A program made the position numbers and the translations under genes. Shown piece after piece: positions 1-6,632 of a stretch of DNA of 8,301 nucleotides. The notes under the pieces are model-generated. The model saw only the letters and a program-made list of their open reading frames with translations, was not told where the DNA came from and ran no database searches. The DNA lies in assembly GCA_945877965.1 (NCBI GenBank), contig CAMCTH010000179.1, positions 1 through 8,301 on the forward strand. Reading direction: 5' to 3'. This stretch comes from Planctomicrobium piriforme (GTDB lineage Bacteria > Planctomycetota > Planctomycetia > Pirellulales > PNKZ01). Positions within the stretch are counted from its first letter, which is position 1. Each line of letters starts with the position of its first letter.

Positions 1-138
1 AACATCGGCACTTCGCTCGACGTGTATCTCGGCGATCTCAATCGTTTCGCCACGCGGCCGACCCCGGACCCGAGTGCGACGCCGAAGCCGCGCGCCGGTC
101 CGATCGCCGCCCCGAGCGCCTTGCCGGTGCTCGACTAG
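1..138 (+). CDS. C-terminal end of an unidentified protein (partial)
   Basis: Frame 1 is open from the first base to a TAG stop at 136-138, giving 45 residues of a protein whose start lies outside the window. It begins NIGTSLDVYLGDLNRFATRP and continues as a proline/alanine-rich tail ending in LPVLD. Such a low-complexity Pro/Ala tail is typical of a disordered C-terminus. The strong preference for G or C at third codon positions matches the clear genes downstream, which supports real coding. I do not recognise the family from this fragment, and no domain, cofactor motif or membrane segment is visible. It reads in the same direction as the large fusion gene, but 171 bases separate its stop from that gene's start, so co-transcription is uncertain. 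Confidence 0.7.
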   Translation, partial: NIGTSLDVYLGDLNRFATRPTPDPSATPKPRAGPIAAPSALPVLD

Positions 139-249
139 TCGGTGTTCCCACCGGCATGGGGTTCTCAGTTGTGCGAAACGGCGCAGCGGCCGAGGTTGTG
201 AAGCCGTAATGAGTTCACTCCGGCGCGGTTCCGCCGCTTTTCTCGCGGT

Positions 250-289
250 CGGCGGGCGACTATCGTGGTGTTGCGTTGCCTGCCCGCCG
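250..289 (+). repeat. Inverted repeat in the 5' leader of the fusion gene
   Basis: CGGCGGGC at 250-257 is the exact reverse complement of GCCCGCCG at 282-289, with 24 bases between. A second arm, CCGCCG at 231-236, could instead pair with CGGCGG at 250-255, so the two pairings exclude each other. The longer pairing ends 8 bases before the AAGGA ribosome-binding site. It could form in an mRNA leader, but in GC-rich DNA such short matches also arise by chance. There is no T-run, so it is not a classical terminator. Confidence 0.3.
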
Positions 290-297
290 CACCCCGC

Positions 298-302
298 AAG
301 GA
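298..302 (+). promoter_or_regulatory. Ribosome-binding site AAGGA fixing the start at 310
   Basis: AAGGA sits 7 bases before ATG at 310. No comparable site precedes the upstream in-frame GTG at 265. Starting at 310 also puts a clean signal peptide at the very N-terminus, so sequence and protein evidence agree. Confidence 0.75.
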
Positions 303-309
303 CCCTGCC

Positions 310-3300
310 ATGCCTCGCTCGTCGTTCTTTTCTCCGCGCCTTTGGCTGCTCGCCGCGCTGCTGCCGCTCGCAGCTTTCGGCCTTCGCTTCGCCTCCGCCG
401 CCGACCCGGCCGCTCCGCCTGAGAAAGCGGCCGGTAAAATCGCGCCGGTCAAAGCGCTGCTCATCGTCGGCGGTTGTTGTCACGACTACGACTTCCAGAA
501 GCGGATCATCGCAGACGGAATCGCAGCTCGCGCGCACGTCGACTTCACCGTCATTCACGACGGCGGCTCGTCGACCGACGCCAAGATCAAGCTCTACGAA
601 GATCCGAACTGGGCCGATCAGTTCGACGTGATCATTCACGACGAGTGCTTTGCGAACGTCAAGGAACAAGCGTGGATGGACCGCGTCCTGGCTCCGCACA
701 AGGCCGGCAAGCCTGCCGTGCTGCTCCACTGCGCGATGCACTGTTACCGCAGCGGCACCGACGAATGGTTCCGCTTCTGCGGCATCCACAGCACGGGCCA
801 CGGTCCGCAGCAACCGATCGCCATCACCGTAGTCGATCGTGCGAGCCCGATCATGCAGGGCTCGGCAGATTGGACGACGATCAACGAAGAGCTTTACAAC
901 AATGTGAAGCTCTTCGACACGGCCCATCCGCTGCAACGCGGTAAGCAGTCGTACAAGGCGAAGGACGGTACCGATACGCAAGCCGAAGCCGTCGTCACCT
1001 GGACGAACACTTACGGCGAGAACAAGACGAAGGTCTTCGCCACGACGCTCGGCCACAACAGCTACACCTGCGCCGACCCGCGTTACCTAGACATGGTCAC
1101 GCGCGGCCTGCTCTGGGCTTGCGATCGCAACACGCCGAAGTATTACAAGGAAGGCTTCGACGCCAAGACGCACAAGTTCGAGTGGCAAGACAAGCTGCAA
1201 CCGCCGCAGACCAAGGGCCCGCAACCGACCAAGGCTCCCGCGAAAGCAGCCGGCGAGAGCAAGCCGAAGTCGCCGCCGACGAACAGTTCGTCGGCAGTGG
1301 GACCGGCCGGGGCGAAGGCCAAGGAAAATGTCGCGCTGCGCAAGCTCGCGACGGCGTCGTCGGTGCAGGGGGGCGGAGACGCCCCCTTCGCCGTCGACGG
1401 CGATTTGAACACCCGCTGGTGTGCCGACGGCGGCAGCTTCCCGCAGTCGCTACAGGTCGATCTCGGCAGTCCGCAGGCACTCACTGGCTGCCGGCTCCAC
1501 TGGGAGTTCGGCGCCGGGGCCTATCGCTATCGCGTCGAAGGATCGAGCGACGGCGCGACGTGGCAGACGCTCGTCGATCAGACTGCATCGCCGCCGCCCG
1601 ACAAGGTTCATCGCCATCCGTTCACGGCCGCCGACGTCCGTCACGTTCGCGTCGCGATCGTCGGGGCGAAGTCCGGCCACTGGGCCAGCCTGTACGAACT
1701 CGAAATGTTCGGAACGAAGGACGCCGCGCCGGGATCGGCCCCGTTGGCCGAGACCGATCCCCGCGCGGCGTTGCTCTCGGGCGTTAAAGTTCCGGCCGAG
1801 TTCACGGCGACGATCTTCGCCGCCCCGCCGGAGATCGGCTACCCGGTCTGCTTGGGGGCTGCGCCCGACGGCACGCTCTACGTCGGCGTCGATGAGAACG
1901 GTTCGCTCGATCGCGCAGCCAACCGGGGCCGCATCGTCCGTTGCCGCGACGTTGATGACGACGGCCGCGCCGACGAGTTCGTCGAGTTCTGCAAGCTCGA
2001 TAGTCCGCGCGGCGTCGCGTGGGACGGCGATCGCTTGTATGTGCTCCATCCGCCGAAGCTCTCCGTCTACTTCGACGAGGACGGCGACGGCAAGTCGGAG
2101 CGAAGTGAAACGCTCGTCGACGGCATCGGCTTCGATCTGAATTTTCGCGGGGCCGATCACACGACCAACGGCATCCGCCTCGGCGTTGACGGTTTCATCT
2201 ATGTCGCCGTCGGCGACTACGGCTTCGTGAAGGCGACGGGGCGCGACGGTCGTGAGTTGCAATTGCACGGCGGCGGCGTCGTGCGCGTACGCACGGACGG
2301 CAGCCAGATGGAGATCGTCTCGCGCGGACAGCGGAACATCTACGACGTTGCGATCGATCCGTTCATGAACCTCTTCACCCGCGACAACACGAACGACGGC
2401 GGCGGTTGGAACGTCCGGGTCAGCCATGTCGTTCCCGGCGGCAACTACGGCTATCCGCGACTGTTCATCAACTTCCCGAACGAGATCATCCCGGCGCTGA
2501 GCGACGTCGGCGGCGGGTCGCCGTGCGGTGCGTTGTACCTCGACGAGCCGCAGGCGTTTCCGGCTCCGTATGGCCGCGGGTTGTACACGGTCGAATGGGG
2601 TCGCAGCCAAATTGTCCGCCACCCGCTGACCCCCAACGGCGCGACGTTCAAGGTCGGCGAAGAGCCGCTGTTCCACTTGCCGCGCCCGACCGATATGGAC
2701 GTCGACGCCCGCGGCAATTTGTATCTGTCGAGTTGGAAGGACGGCAACTTCACCTACAGCGGGCCGAACGTCGGGTACCTGGTGCGCATTCGCGCGAAGG
2801 ACGTGAAGCCGACGACTTCGCCGGACTTCAAACAAGCGACGCTGCCGCAACTGGTCGAGCTGATCTCCTCGCCGAGCGGCGTCGTCCGCCAAGCAGCCCA
2901 GCGCGAACTGCTGCGCCGCAAGGACGCGACATCAGCCGTGTCGCAACTGGTCGCGATCGCTGAATCGAACGCCGATCTCACTTGCCGCGCCGCCGCGATC
3001 TTTACGCTCGCACAATTGCAGCAACCGGCGGCCGTCGAAGCGCTGGTGAAGCTAACCGCTCACGATGAGATTCGCGAGTCCGCCCTGCGTGCGCTCGGCG
3101 ACTCCATGCAGGACCCGAACTCGATCCCGGCGACTCCGTTCATCGTCGCCGCGGCCGATTCGTCGCCGCGTGTGCGGCTTGCGGCGGTTCGGGTGCTCGG
3201 TCGACTCGGCAAAGCGGAATCGACGATGGCTATGCTACCGACGGCCGAGGATGCTGATCCGATCGTCGCGCATGTGGCGATCGACACGCTCGTGAAGTTC

Positions 3301-4782
3301 AAATCGATCGACGATTATTTCCGCACGCTCGACGATCTGAGGACGTCGCCCCGCTTGTTCGCCGCCGTCTGCCGAGCGTTGCAGGCGTTGCATGAACCGC
3401 GGGTCGTCGACGGTCTACTGCAACGGCTGGACAAAATGACCGCCGACGAGGCCAAACATAAGCTGCTGCTGTCGGCGTTGTGTCGCTTGTATCATCGCGA
3501 GGACCAGTGGGACGGCAAATGGTGGGGGACGCGTCCTGACACGACCGGCCCGTACTACTATCCGGTCGCGTGGAGCGAGACACCGCGGATCGCCGCGCTG
3601 CTCGAAGCCGAGCGAAGTCAAGCGAGCGAGGAGTTACGGCTCTGGCTGACGATCGAAGCGCTGCGGAATCGGATCACGTTGTCTGACGCGGCCCAAGACA
3701 TTGTCCGCTACGCCGAGCGAACGCCGGCCTTCCGCGCCGAGGCGATTCGCACGCTGGCCCGAATGCCGGAACTGCCGGAACACGCCCAACAGTTCATCAT
3801 AGCCACCGCCAAGCACTCCGATCAACCGGCCGAGTTGCGCGCCGCGGCGTACGCCGCGTTGACGAAGCGTCTCGGTCAGCCGAGCGATTACGCGGCAGCC
3901 CTCTCGGCCTTCGCAACGATCGGCATCGGCGACGCGCCGGAACCGCTGCGTAATGCGCGCAGCGATTTCATGAAGGCGGCCGGCGATGCGAAGCACTTGC
4001 CGCAACTGGCGACGGCCGTGAGCGACAACGACGGCGCGGTCCGTCGCCTGGCGCTGAACGTGCTGTTGAACGTGCTGCAGGACCCGAAGTCGAACACCCC
4101 GACGCGCGACGCTGCGAACCGCGCGATCGAGTCGGCCTGGAAACAACCGGCCTCGACCGTCGATCTGCTGCATGCAATCGCCGCCGCCGATGCCGACGGC
4201 TTGGCTGATCAGGTGCAACGTCTCCGCAAGGCCGAAGATTCGCTGATCCGCGAGGCGGCTGAGTTTGCGGCGAAGGAACTTCGTCTCGATGAACGAGCCA
4301 AGGACGCGAAGACGATCACGCAATTCAGCTTCGAGGACGTGCAAGCGAAGCTCAGCGCCGCGAAGGGAGACCTCAAGCGGGGCGAGAAGTTGTTCGTTAA
4401 GCAGGGGTGCGTGAACTGTCATGCCGTCTCGGTGAAGGACCCGCCGAAGGGGCCGTTCCTCGGCGGTATCGCGGCCCGCTATAAGCGGCACGAGTTGATC
4501 GAGTCGGTGCTGAAGCCGAGCCAGAAAATCGCGCAAGGGTTCGAGACGCAGTACTTCGTCACCGACGACGGACTGCTGGTCGAAGGGTTCGTCGTTCGCG
4601 AGTCGGGCGACGAAGTCGAACTCCGCAATGCGAACGGCGTCGCGAGCATCGTGCGGAAGGGGAGCGTCGAGGAGCGCGGCCGCCGCGAACTCTCAATCAT
4701 GCCGACAGGTCTGGCCGACCGCCTGACGCTCGACGACTTAGCCGGACTGTTGGCCTATCTGGAATCGCTGCCGGGCAAGTAG
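310..4782 (+). CDS. Secreted ThuA / F5-8C / PVC-type propeller / HEAT / cytochrome c fusion protein
   Basis: This encodes an exported multidomain redox protein of 1490 residues. Start choice: ATG 310 has AAGGA 7 bases upstream and opens a signal peptide, with basic and hydrophobic segments followed by cleavage near ASA|AD at about residue 30. Domains in order: a ThuA-like (trehalose-utilisation, PF06283-type) domain at about 48-273; a Lys/Pro/Ala-rich linker; an F5/8 type C (discoidin) carbohydrate-binding-like domain at about 339-468, with AVDGDLNTRW and a VDLG strand; a PVC-type dehydrogenase beta-propeller (TIGR02604-like) at about 488-830, with two Asp-rich calcium-type loops, DVDDDGRADE (547-556) and DEDGDGKSE (589-597); and HEAT-like helical repeats at about 847-1330, interrupted by a Trp/Tyr-rich segment with KWWGTRPDT (within 1065-1090). 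Last comes a TIGR02603-like cytochrome c domain with heme motif CVNCH (1367-1371) and a possible axial Met in IMPTGL (M1464). By family it probably oxidises a sugar-like substrate outside the cytoplasm and passes electrons to heme; the substrate is unknown. The sialidase-like gene follows after 36 bases. Confidence 0.93.
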   Translation: MPRSSFFSPRLWLLAALLPLAAFGLRFASAADPAAPPEKAAGKIAPVKALLIVGGCCHDYDFQKRIIADGIAARAHVDFTVIHDGGSSTDAKIKLYEDPNWADQFDVIIHDECFANVKEQAWMDRVLAPHKAGKPAVLLHCAMHCYRSGTDEWFRFCGIHSTGHGPQQPIAITVVDRASPIMQGSADWTTINEELYNNVKLFDTAHPLQRGKQSYKAKDGTDTQAEAVVTWTNTYGENKTKVFATTLGHNSYTCADPRYLDMVTRGLLWACDRNTPKYYKEGFDAKTHKFEWQDKLQPPQTKGPQPTKAPAKAAGESKPKSPPTNSSSAVGPAGAKAKENVALRKLATASSVQGGGDAPFAVDGDLNTRWCADGGSFPQSLQVDLGSPQALTGCRLHWEFGAGAYRYRVEGSSDGATWQTLVDQTASPPPDKVHRHPFTAADVRHVRVAIVGAKSGHWASLYELEMFGTKDAAPGSAPLAETDPRAALLSGVKVPAEFTATIFAAPPEIGYPVCLGAAPDGTLYVGVDENGSLDRAANRGRIVRCRDVDDDGRADEFVEFCKLDSPRGVAWDGDRLYVLHPPKLSVYFDEDGDGKSERSETLVDGIGFDLNFRGADHTTNGIRLGVDGFIYVAVGDYGFVKATGRDGRELQLHGGGVVRVRTDGSQMEIVSRGQRNIYDVAIDPFMNLFTRDNTNDGGGWNVRVSHVVPGGNYGYPRLFINFPNEIIPALSDVGGGSPCGALYLDEPQAFPAPYGRGLYTVEWGRSQIVRHPLTPNGATFKVGEEPLFHLPRPTDMDVDARGNLYLSSWKDGNFTYSGPNVGYLVRIRAKDVKPTTSPDFKQATLPQLVELISSPSGVVRQAAQRELLRRKDATSAVSQLVAIAESNADLTCRAAAIFTLAQLQQPAAVEALVKLTAHDEIRESALRALGDSMQDPNSIPATPFIVAAADSSPRVRLAAVRVLGRLGKAESTMAMLPTAEDADPIVAHVAIDTLVKFKSIDDYFRTLDDLRTSPRLFAAVCRALQALHEPRVVDGLLQRLDKMTADEAKHKLLLSALCRLYHREDQWDGKWWGTRPDTTGPYYYPVAWSETPRIAALLEAERSQASEELRLWLTIEALRNRITLSDAAQDIVRYAERTPAFRAEAIRTLARMPELPEHAQQFIIATAKHSDQPAELRAAAYAALTKRLGQPSDYAAALSAFATIGIGDAPEPLRNARSDFMKAAGDAKHLPQLATAVSDNDGAVRRLALNVLLNVLQDPKSNTPTRDAANRAIESAWKQPASTVDLLHAIAAADADGLADQVQRLRKAEDSLIREAAEFAAKELRLDERAKDAKTITQFSFEDVQAKLSAAKGDLKRGEKLFVKQGCVNCHAVSVKDPPKGPFLGGIAARYKRHELIESVLKPSQKIAQGFETQYFVTDDGLLVEGFVVRESGDEVELRNANGVASIVRKGSVEERGRRELSIMPTGLADRLTLDDLAGLLAYLESLPGK

Positions 4783-4805
4783 TTTTGCTTGCCGCACTTT
4801 CCTGC

Positions 4806-4810
4806 AAGGA
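4806..4810 (+). promoter_or_regulatory. Ribosome-binding site AAGGA fixing the start at 4819
   Basis: AAGGA lies 8 bases before ATG 4819, repeating the arrangement seen before the upstream gene. It argues against the in-frame TTG at 4789, which would add ten residues ahead of the signal peptide. Confidence 0.7.
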
Positions 4811-4818
4811 ATGATCCG

Positions 4819-6009
4819 ATGCGTCGAATCGTTGGGTGCCTCGTCGTCTGCGCTGCGATCGTGACGTGTGGCGGCACGATTGCCTCAGCCGTCGAGCCGG
4901 CGCAGATCATCGTGAACCCCGGTGCGGAGTTTGCCGACGACGTTCGCACCTGGCAGGGCATCCCGGGCGTCGAGCGCGCGCTGAGCGGACGACTCTGGGT
5001 CGTCTGGTACACCGGCGGTGCGTTCGAAGGTGATGTGACGAACTACGCACTGCTCGCGACGAGCGGCGACGACGGTAAGTCGTGGTCGCCGCCGCGGGTC
5101 GCCATTCAAGGGAAGCCCGGCACGCGGATCGGCGATCCTTTGCCGTGGCTCGATCCGAGCGGACGACTCTGGTTGTTCTATCGGCAGCTGACGCTCGACT
5201 CCACAACGAACAAGGCGAAGTGGAGCGGCACGTGCGCGATCCGCACCGACGAGCCCGACGCAGCGGAGCCGAAATGGAGCGAACCGTTCGTCGTCGGCGA
5301 GGGAGGTATCCTCTTCGGCAAGCCGATCGTCCGCGACGGCGCGTGGATTGCCCCGTTCTTCCTGCAAGGGAAGGGCTCGCCGTGGGGAAAGCAAGCGCAA
5401 GGACGCGAGACGTCGGTCATCACGTCGATGGACGAAGGCCGAACATGGTCGTGGCTCGGCGGCACGACGGTGAAGCCCGAGTTGCTCAACTTCAGCGAAG
5501 CGACGCTCGCCGCGCGGCGCGACGGCAGCTTGTGGATGGTGATCCGCACGAAGGAAGGTCTGCACGAGAGCGAGTCGACCGACGGCGGGAAGACGTGGAG
5601 CGCGACGAAACCGATGCCGCAGTTCGTCGGCCCCGCGACCCGCGCTCATGTTCGCCGTTTGGCCTCGGGCGCGTTCTTGCTGATCTATCATGGCGGCGAG
5701 CGCACGTCGAAGGGCGTGTTCCTGCGCAATCGACTCACCGCGTGGCTCTCGGTCAACGACGGCCGCACGTGGCCACATCGCGTGATGCTCGACGATCGCA
5801 ATCGCGTCTCGTACCCCGACGCGACGCAAGCGCCCGACGGTCGCATCTATGCGGCGTACGACTTCGGCCGCTACACGCCGGAGCAGAAGCAGATCCTGCT
5901 CTGCATCTTCCGCGAGGCGGACGTTCGCAACGGTAAGCTCGACGAGACGGCTGCGCGAGCGCAGATTCTCGTCAACCAAGCAACCGGCGCCTCCGCGCCG
6001 ACGAAGTGA
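4819..6009 (+). CDS. Secreted sialidase-fold (BNR/Asp-box) protein
   Basis: This is a 396-residue exported protein. MRRIVGCLVVCAAIVTCGGT is a signal peptide, with cleavage likely after ASA at about residue 24. The body carries four Asp-box motifs (S-x-D/N-x-G-x-T/S-W) that mark a sialidase-type six-bladed propeller: SGDDGKSW (82-89), SMDEGRTW (203-210), STDGGKTW (253-260) and SVNDGRTW (311-318). The segment SYPDATQAPDGRIYAAYD (from residue 331) matches the conserved late blade of planctomycete and verrucomicrobial proteins usually labelled exo-alpha-sialidase. It supplies a tyrosine that could be the catalytic nucleophile. Arginines in plausible triad positions include those in VIRTKEG and PATRAH, but alignment is needed to confirm them. 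The real substrate may be another acidic or modified glycan, since many members of this group are not proven sialidases. It lies 36 bases behind the ThuA/cytochrome fusion on the same strand, so the two probably share a transcript and act on related glycan substrates in the periplasm. Confidence 0.85.
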   Translation: MRRIVGCLVVCAAIVTCGGTIASAVEPAQIIVNPGAEFADDVRTWQGIPGVERALSGRLWVVWYTGGAFEGDVTNYALLATSGDDGKSWSPPRVAIQGKPGTRIGDPLPWLDPSGRLWLFYRQLTLDSTTNKAKWSGTCAIRTDEPDAAEPKWSEPFVVGEGGILFGKPIVRDGAWIAPFFLQGKGSPWGKQAQGRETSVITSMDEGRTWSWLGGTTVKPELLNFSEATLAARRDGSLWMVIRTKEGLHESESTDGGKTWSATKPMPQFVGPATRAHVRRLASGAFLLIYHGGERTSKGVFLRNRLTAWLSVNDGRTWPHRVMLDDRNRVSYPDATQAPDGRIYAAYDFGRYTPEQKQILLCIFREADVRNGKLDETAARAQILVNQATGASAPTK

Positions 6010-6039
6010 TTGCATCGCGGCCCTGAACGTGATCGCCGG

Positions 6040-6261
6040 TTATCGCCATTCGCTGGAAATCTCGGCGGCCACGTCGTCTTGTTGATAGATGACTTTGGCC
6101 GTGATGTGCGGCTGCGTCGTCTGGCAGCCGAGACTCGTCGCCACGGCCAGTGCGGCAAGCAGGCAAGCAGCCCAGTTCCATTTGCTGCGCGACGTGCTTG
6201 GTGTTCGAACCGACTCACAATGAGTGCTGAGAATCTGAGTGCGCAATATCTCCACGGACAT
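6040..6261 (-). CDS. Small predicted lipoprotein
   Basis: This reads as 73 residues from ATG (6259-6261, complement) to TAA. A polar, basic N-terminal stretch of about 28 residues is followed by the hydrophobic segment WNWAACLLAALAVATSLGC, ending in a lipobox (S-L-G-C46). That is the layout of a lipoprotein signal peptide. The mature part would be only about 28 residues, starting CQTTQPH and ending in SSEWR, and I recognise no family. On its strand GAAGGGG directly abuts the ATG, which is too close for a good ribosome-binding site. A GTG two codons later (6253-6255) would have better spacing (6 bases), so the exact start is uncertain. The gene converges on the sialidase-like gene with only 30 bases between the stops and no evident terminator hairpin. 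The lipobox is the main reason to believe it; the short length is the main doubt. Confidence 0.6.
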   Translation of the reverse strand: MSVEILRTQILSTHCESVRTPSTSRSKWNWAACLLAALAVATSLGCQTTQPHITAKVIYQQDDVAAEISSEWR

Positions 6262-6284
6262 CCCCTTCGCAATAAGCCCCCGCT

Positions 6285-6303
6285 CGTTGCCTAGGCGGCA
6301 ACG
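6285..6303. repeat. Perfect 7-bp inverted repeat (hairpin) upstream of the lipoprotein gene
   Basis: CGTTGCC (6285-6291) and GGCAACG (6297-6303) are exact reverse complements around a 5-base centre. The centre, with its flanks, also forms the palindrome GCCTAGGC. It lies about 25 bases upstream of the - strand start at 6261. Neither strand has a T-run after the stem, so it is more likely a 5'-leader structure or a protein-binding site than a terminator. Function is inferred only from position. Confidence 0.35.
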
Positions 6304-6500
6304 CCGGCGCTTCGTGCGACGGTGAACGTCTCTTCGGATTCGTTCCTATATTCGCTACGCAGCGAGGGGCGGGTTCGGTTCGTTACGAAACGACGGATTC
6401 TTGCGGGGAAGCGCGGATGGCGAGTTGCAGGGCCGGCAGTGTCACTGTTTTCCGTTATTTTCGCTTCGTTCGGAACCGGCTGGCTTTGCCATGATCGAGC

Positions 6501-6530
6501 TTGACCCGAATTTTCCTCTCTGCCTAAACT
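6501..6530 (+). promoter_or_regulatory. Candidate sigma70-type promoter for the 6633 gene
   Basis: TTGACC (6501-6506) matches the -35 consensus at five of six positions. TAAACT (6525-6530) matches the -10 at four of six, with an 18-base spacer. Transcription would start near 6537 and leave a leader of about 95 bases. Planctomycete promoters are not well defined by eye, so this is a candidate only. Confidence 0.35.
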
Positions 6531-6617
6531 TCGAGTAGAGGGCCTGACCGATACTATTGATAGCGTCGGCCTCTGCGTCTACCGGTTGGGGGCCCGACCG
6601 TTTCACCCTCGCTACTC

Positions 6618-6622
6618 GGAGG
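6618..6622 (+). promoter_or_regulatory. Ribosome-binding site GGAGG for the 6633 gene
   Basis: GGAGG ends 10 bases before ATG 6633. It is the strongest Shine-Dalgarno match in the window and supports both the reality of this gene and its start. Confidence 0.6.
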
Positions 6623-6632
6623 TCGTGCAACG

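Larger units (their letters stand above)
139..309 (+). other. Leader/intergenic region before the large fusion gene
   Basis: No convincing gene lies here. The stretch contains GC-rich inverted repeats close to the downstream start and the ribosome-binding site listed separately. I found no good -35/-10 pair, so the promoter of the 310-4782 gene is either further upstream or of a type I cannot read by eye. Confidence 0.5.
6262..6632. other. 371-base gene-free region between divergent genes
   Basis: It separates the - strand lipoprotein gene from the + strand gene at 6633 and should hold the promoters of both. It contains a perfect 7-bp hairpin (6285-6303), a small stem TCGCT/AGCGA (6352-6365), a short palindrome CAGTG-T-CACTG (6437-6447), a sigma70-like promoter candidate (6501-6530) and a ribosome-binding site (6618-6622). 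The open frames inside it are short, lack good start signals and look like no known protein. Confidence 0.55.

Noticed and set aside
265..309. Upstream GTG start adding 15 residues to the fusion protein
   Set aside because: It has no ribosome-binding site and would put extra residues ahead of a well-formed signal peptide. ATG 310 has AAGGA at a 7-base spacing.
1450..2892. Long open frame (480 residues) on the - strand
   Set aside because: It lies entirely inside the clearly coding propeller region. Its translation is Arg/Ala/Asp-rich with no recognisable domain, as expected for an antisense frame of GC-rich coding DNA.
3634..4536. Open frame of 300 residues on the - strand
   Set aside because: It is antisense to the HEAT/cytochrome part of the fusion gene, has arginine-rich composition and shows no family features.
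4789..4818. Upstream TTG start for the sialidase-like protein
   Set aside because: It starts only 6 bases after the preceding stop, lacks a ribosome-binding site and spoils the signal peptide. ATG 4819 fits better.
4885..6015. Open frame of 376 residues on the - strand
   Set aside because: It is antisense to the sialidase-like gene, whose four Asp-boxes and signal peptide show that the + strand is the coding one.
5871..6272. Open frame of 133 residues on the - strand overlapping the small lipoprotein
   Set aside because: It overlaps the end of the sialidase-like gene and lacks a lipobox or any recognisable motif. The 73-residue frame is the better candidate.
6437..6447. Palindrome CAGTG-T-CACTG as an operator
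   Set aside because: Only 5-bp arms and a single occurrence; a match this short is expected by chance in a few hundred bases of sequence searched by eye.
6322..6504. Short + strand frame (60 residues) in the gene-free region
   Set aside because: It starts at GTG without a clear ribosome-binding site. Its one mildly hydrophobic segment is not enough to call a gene.
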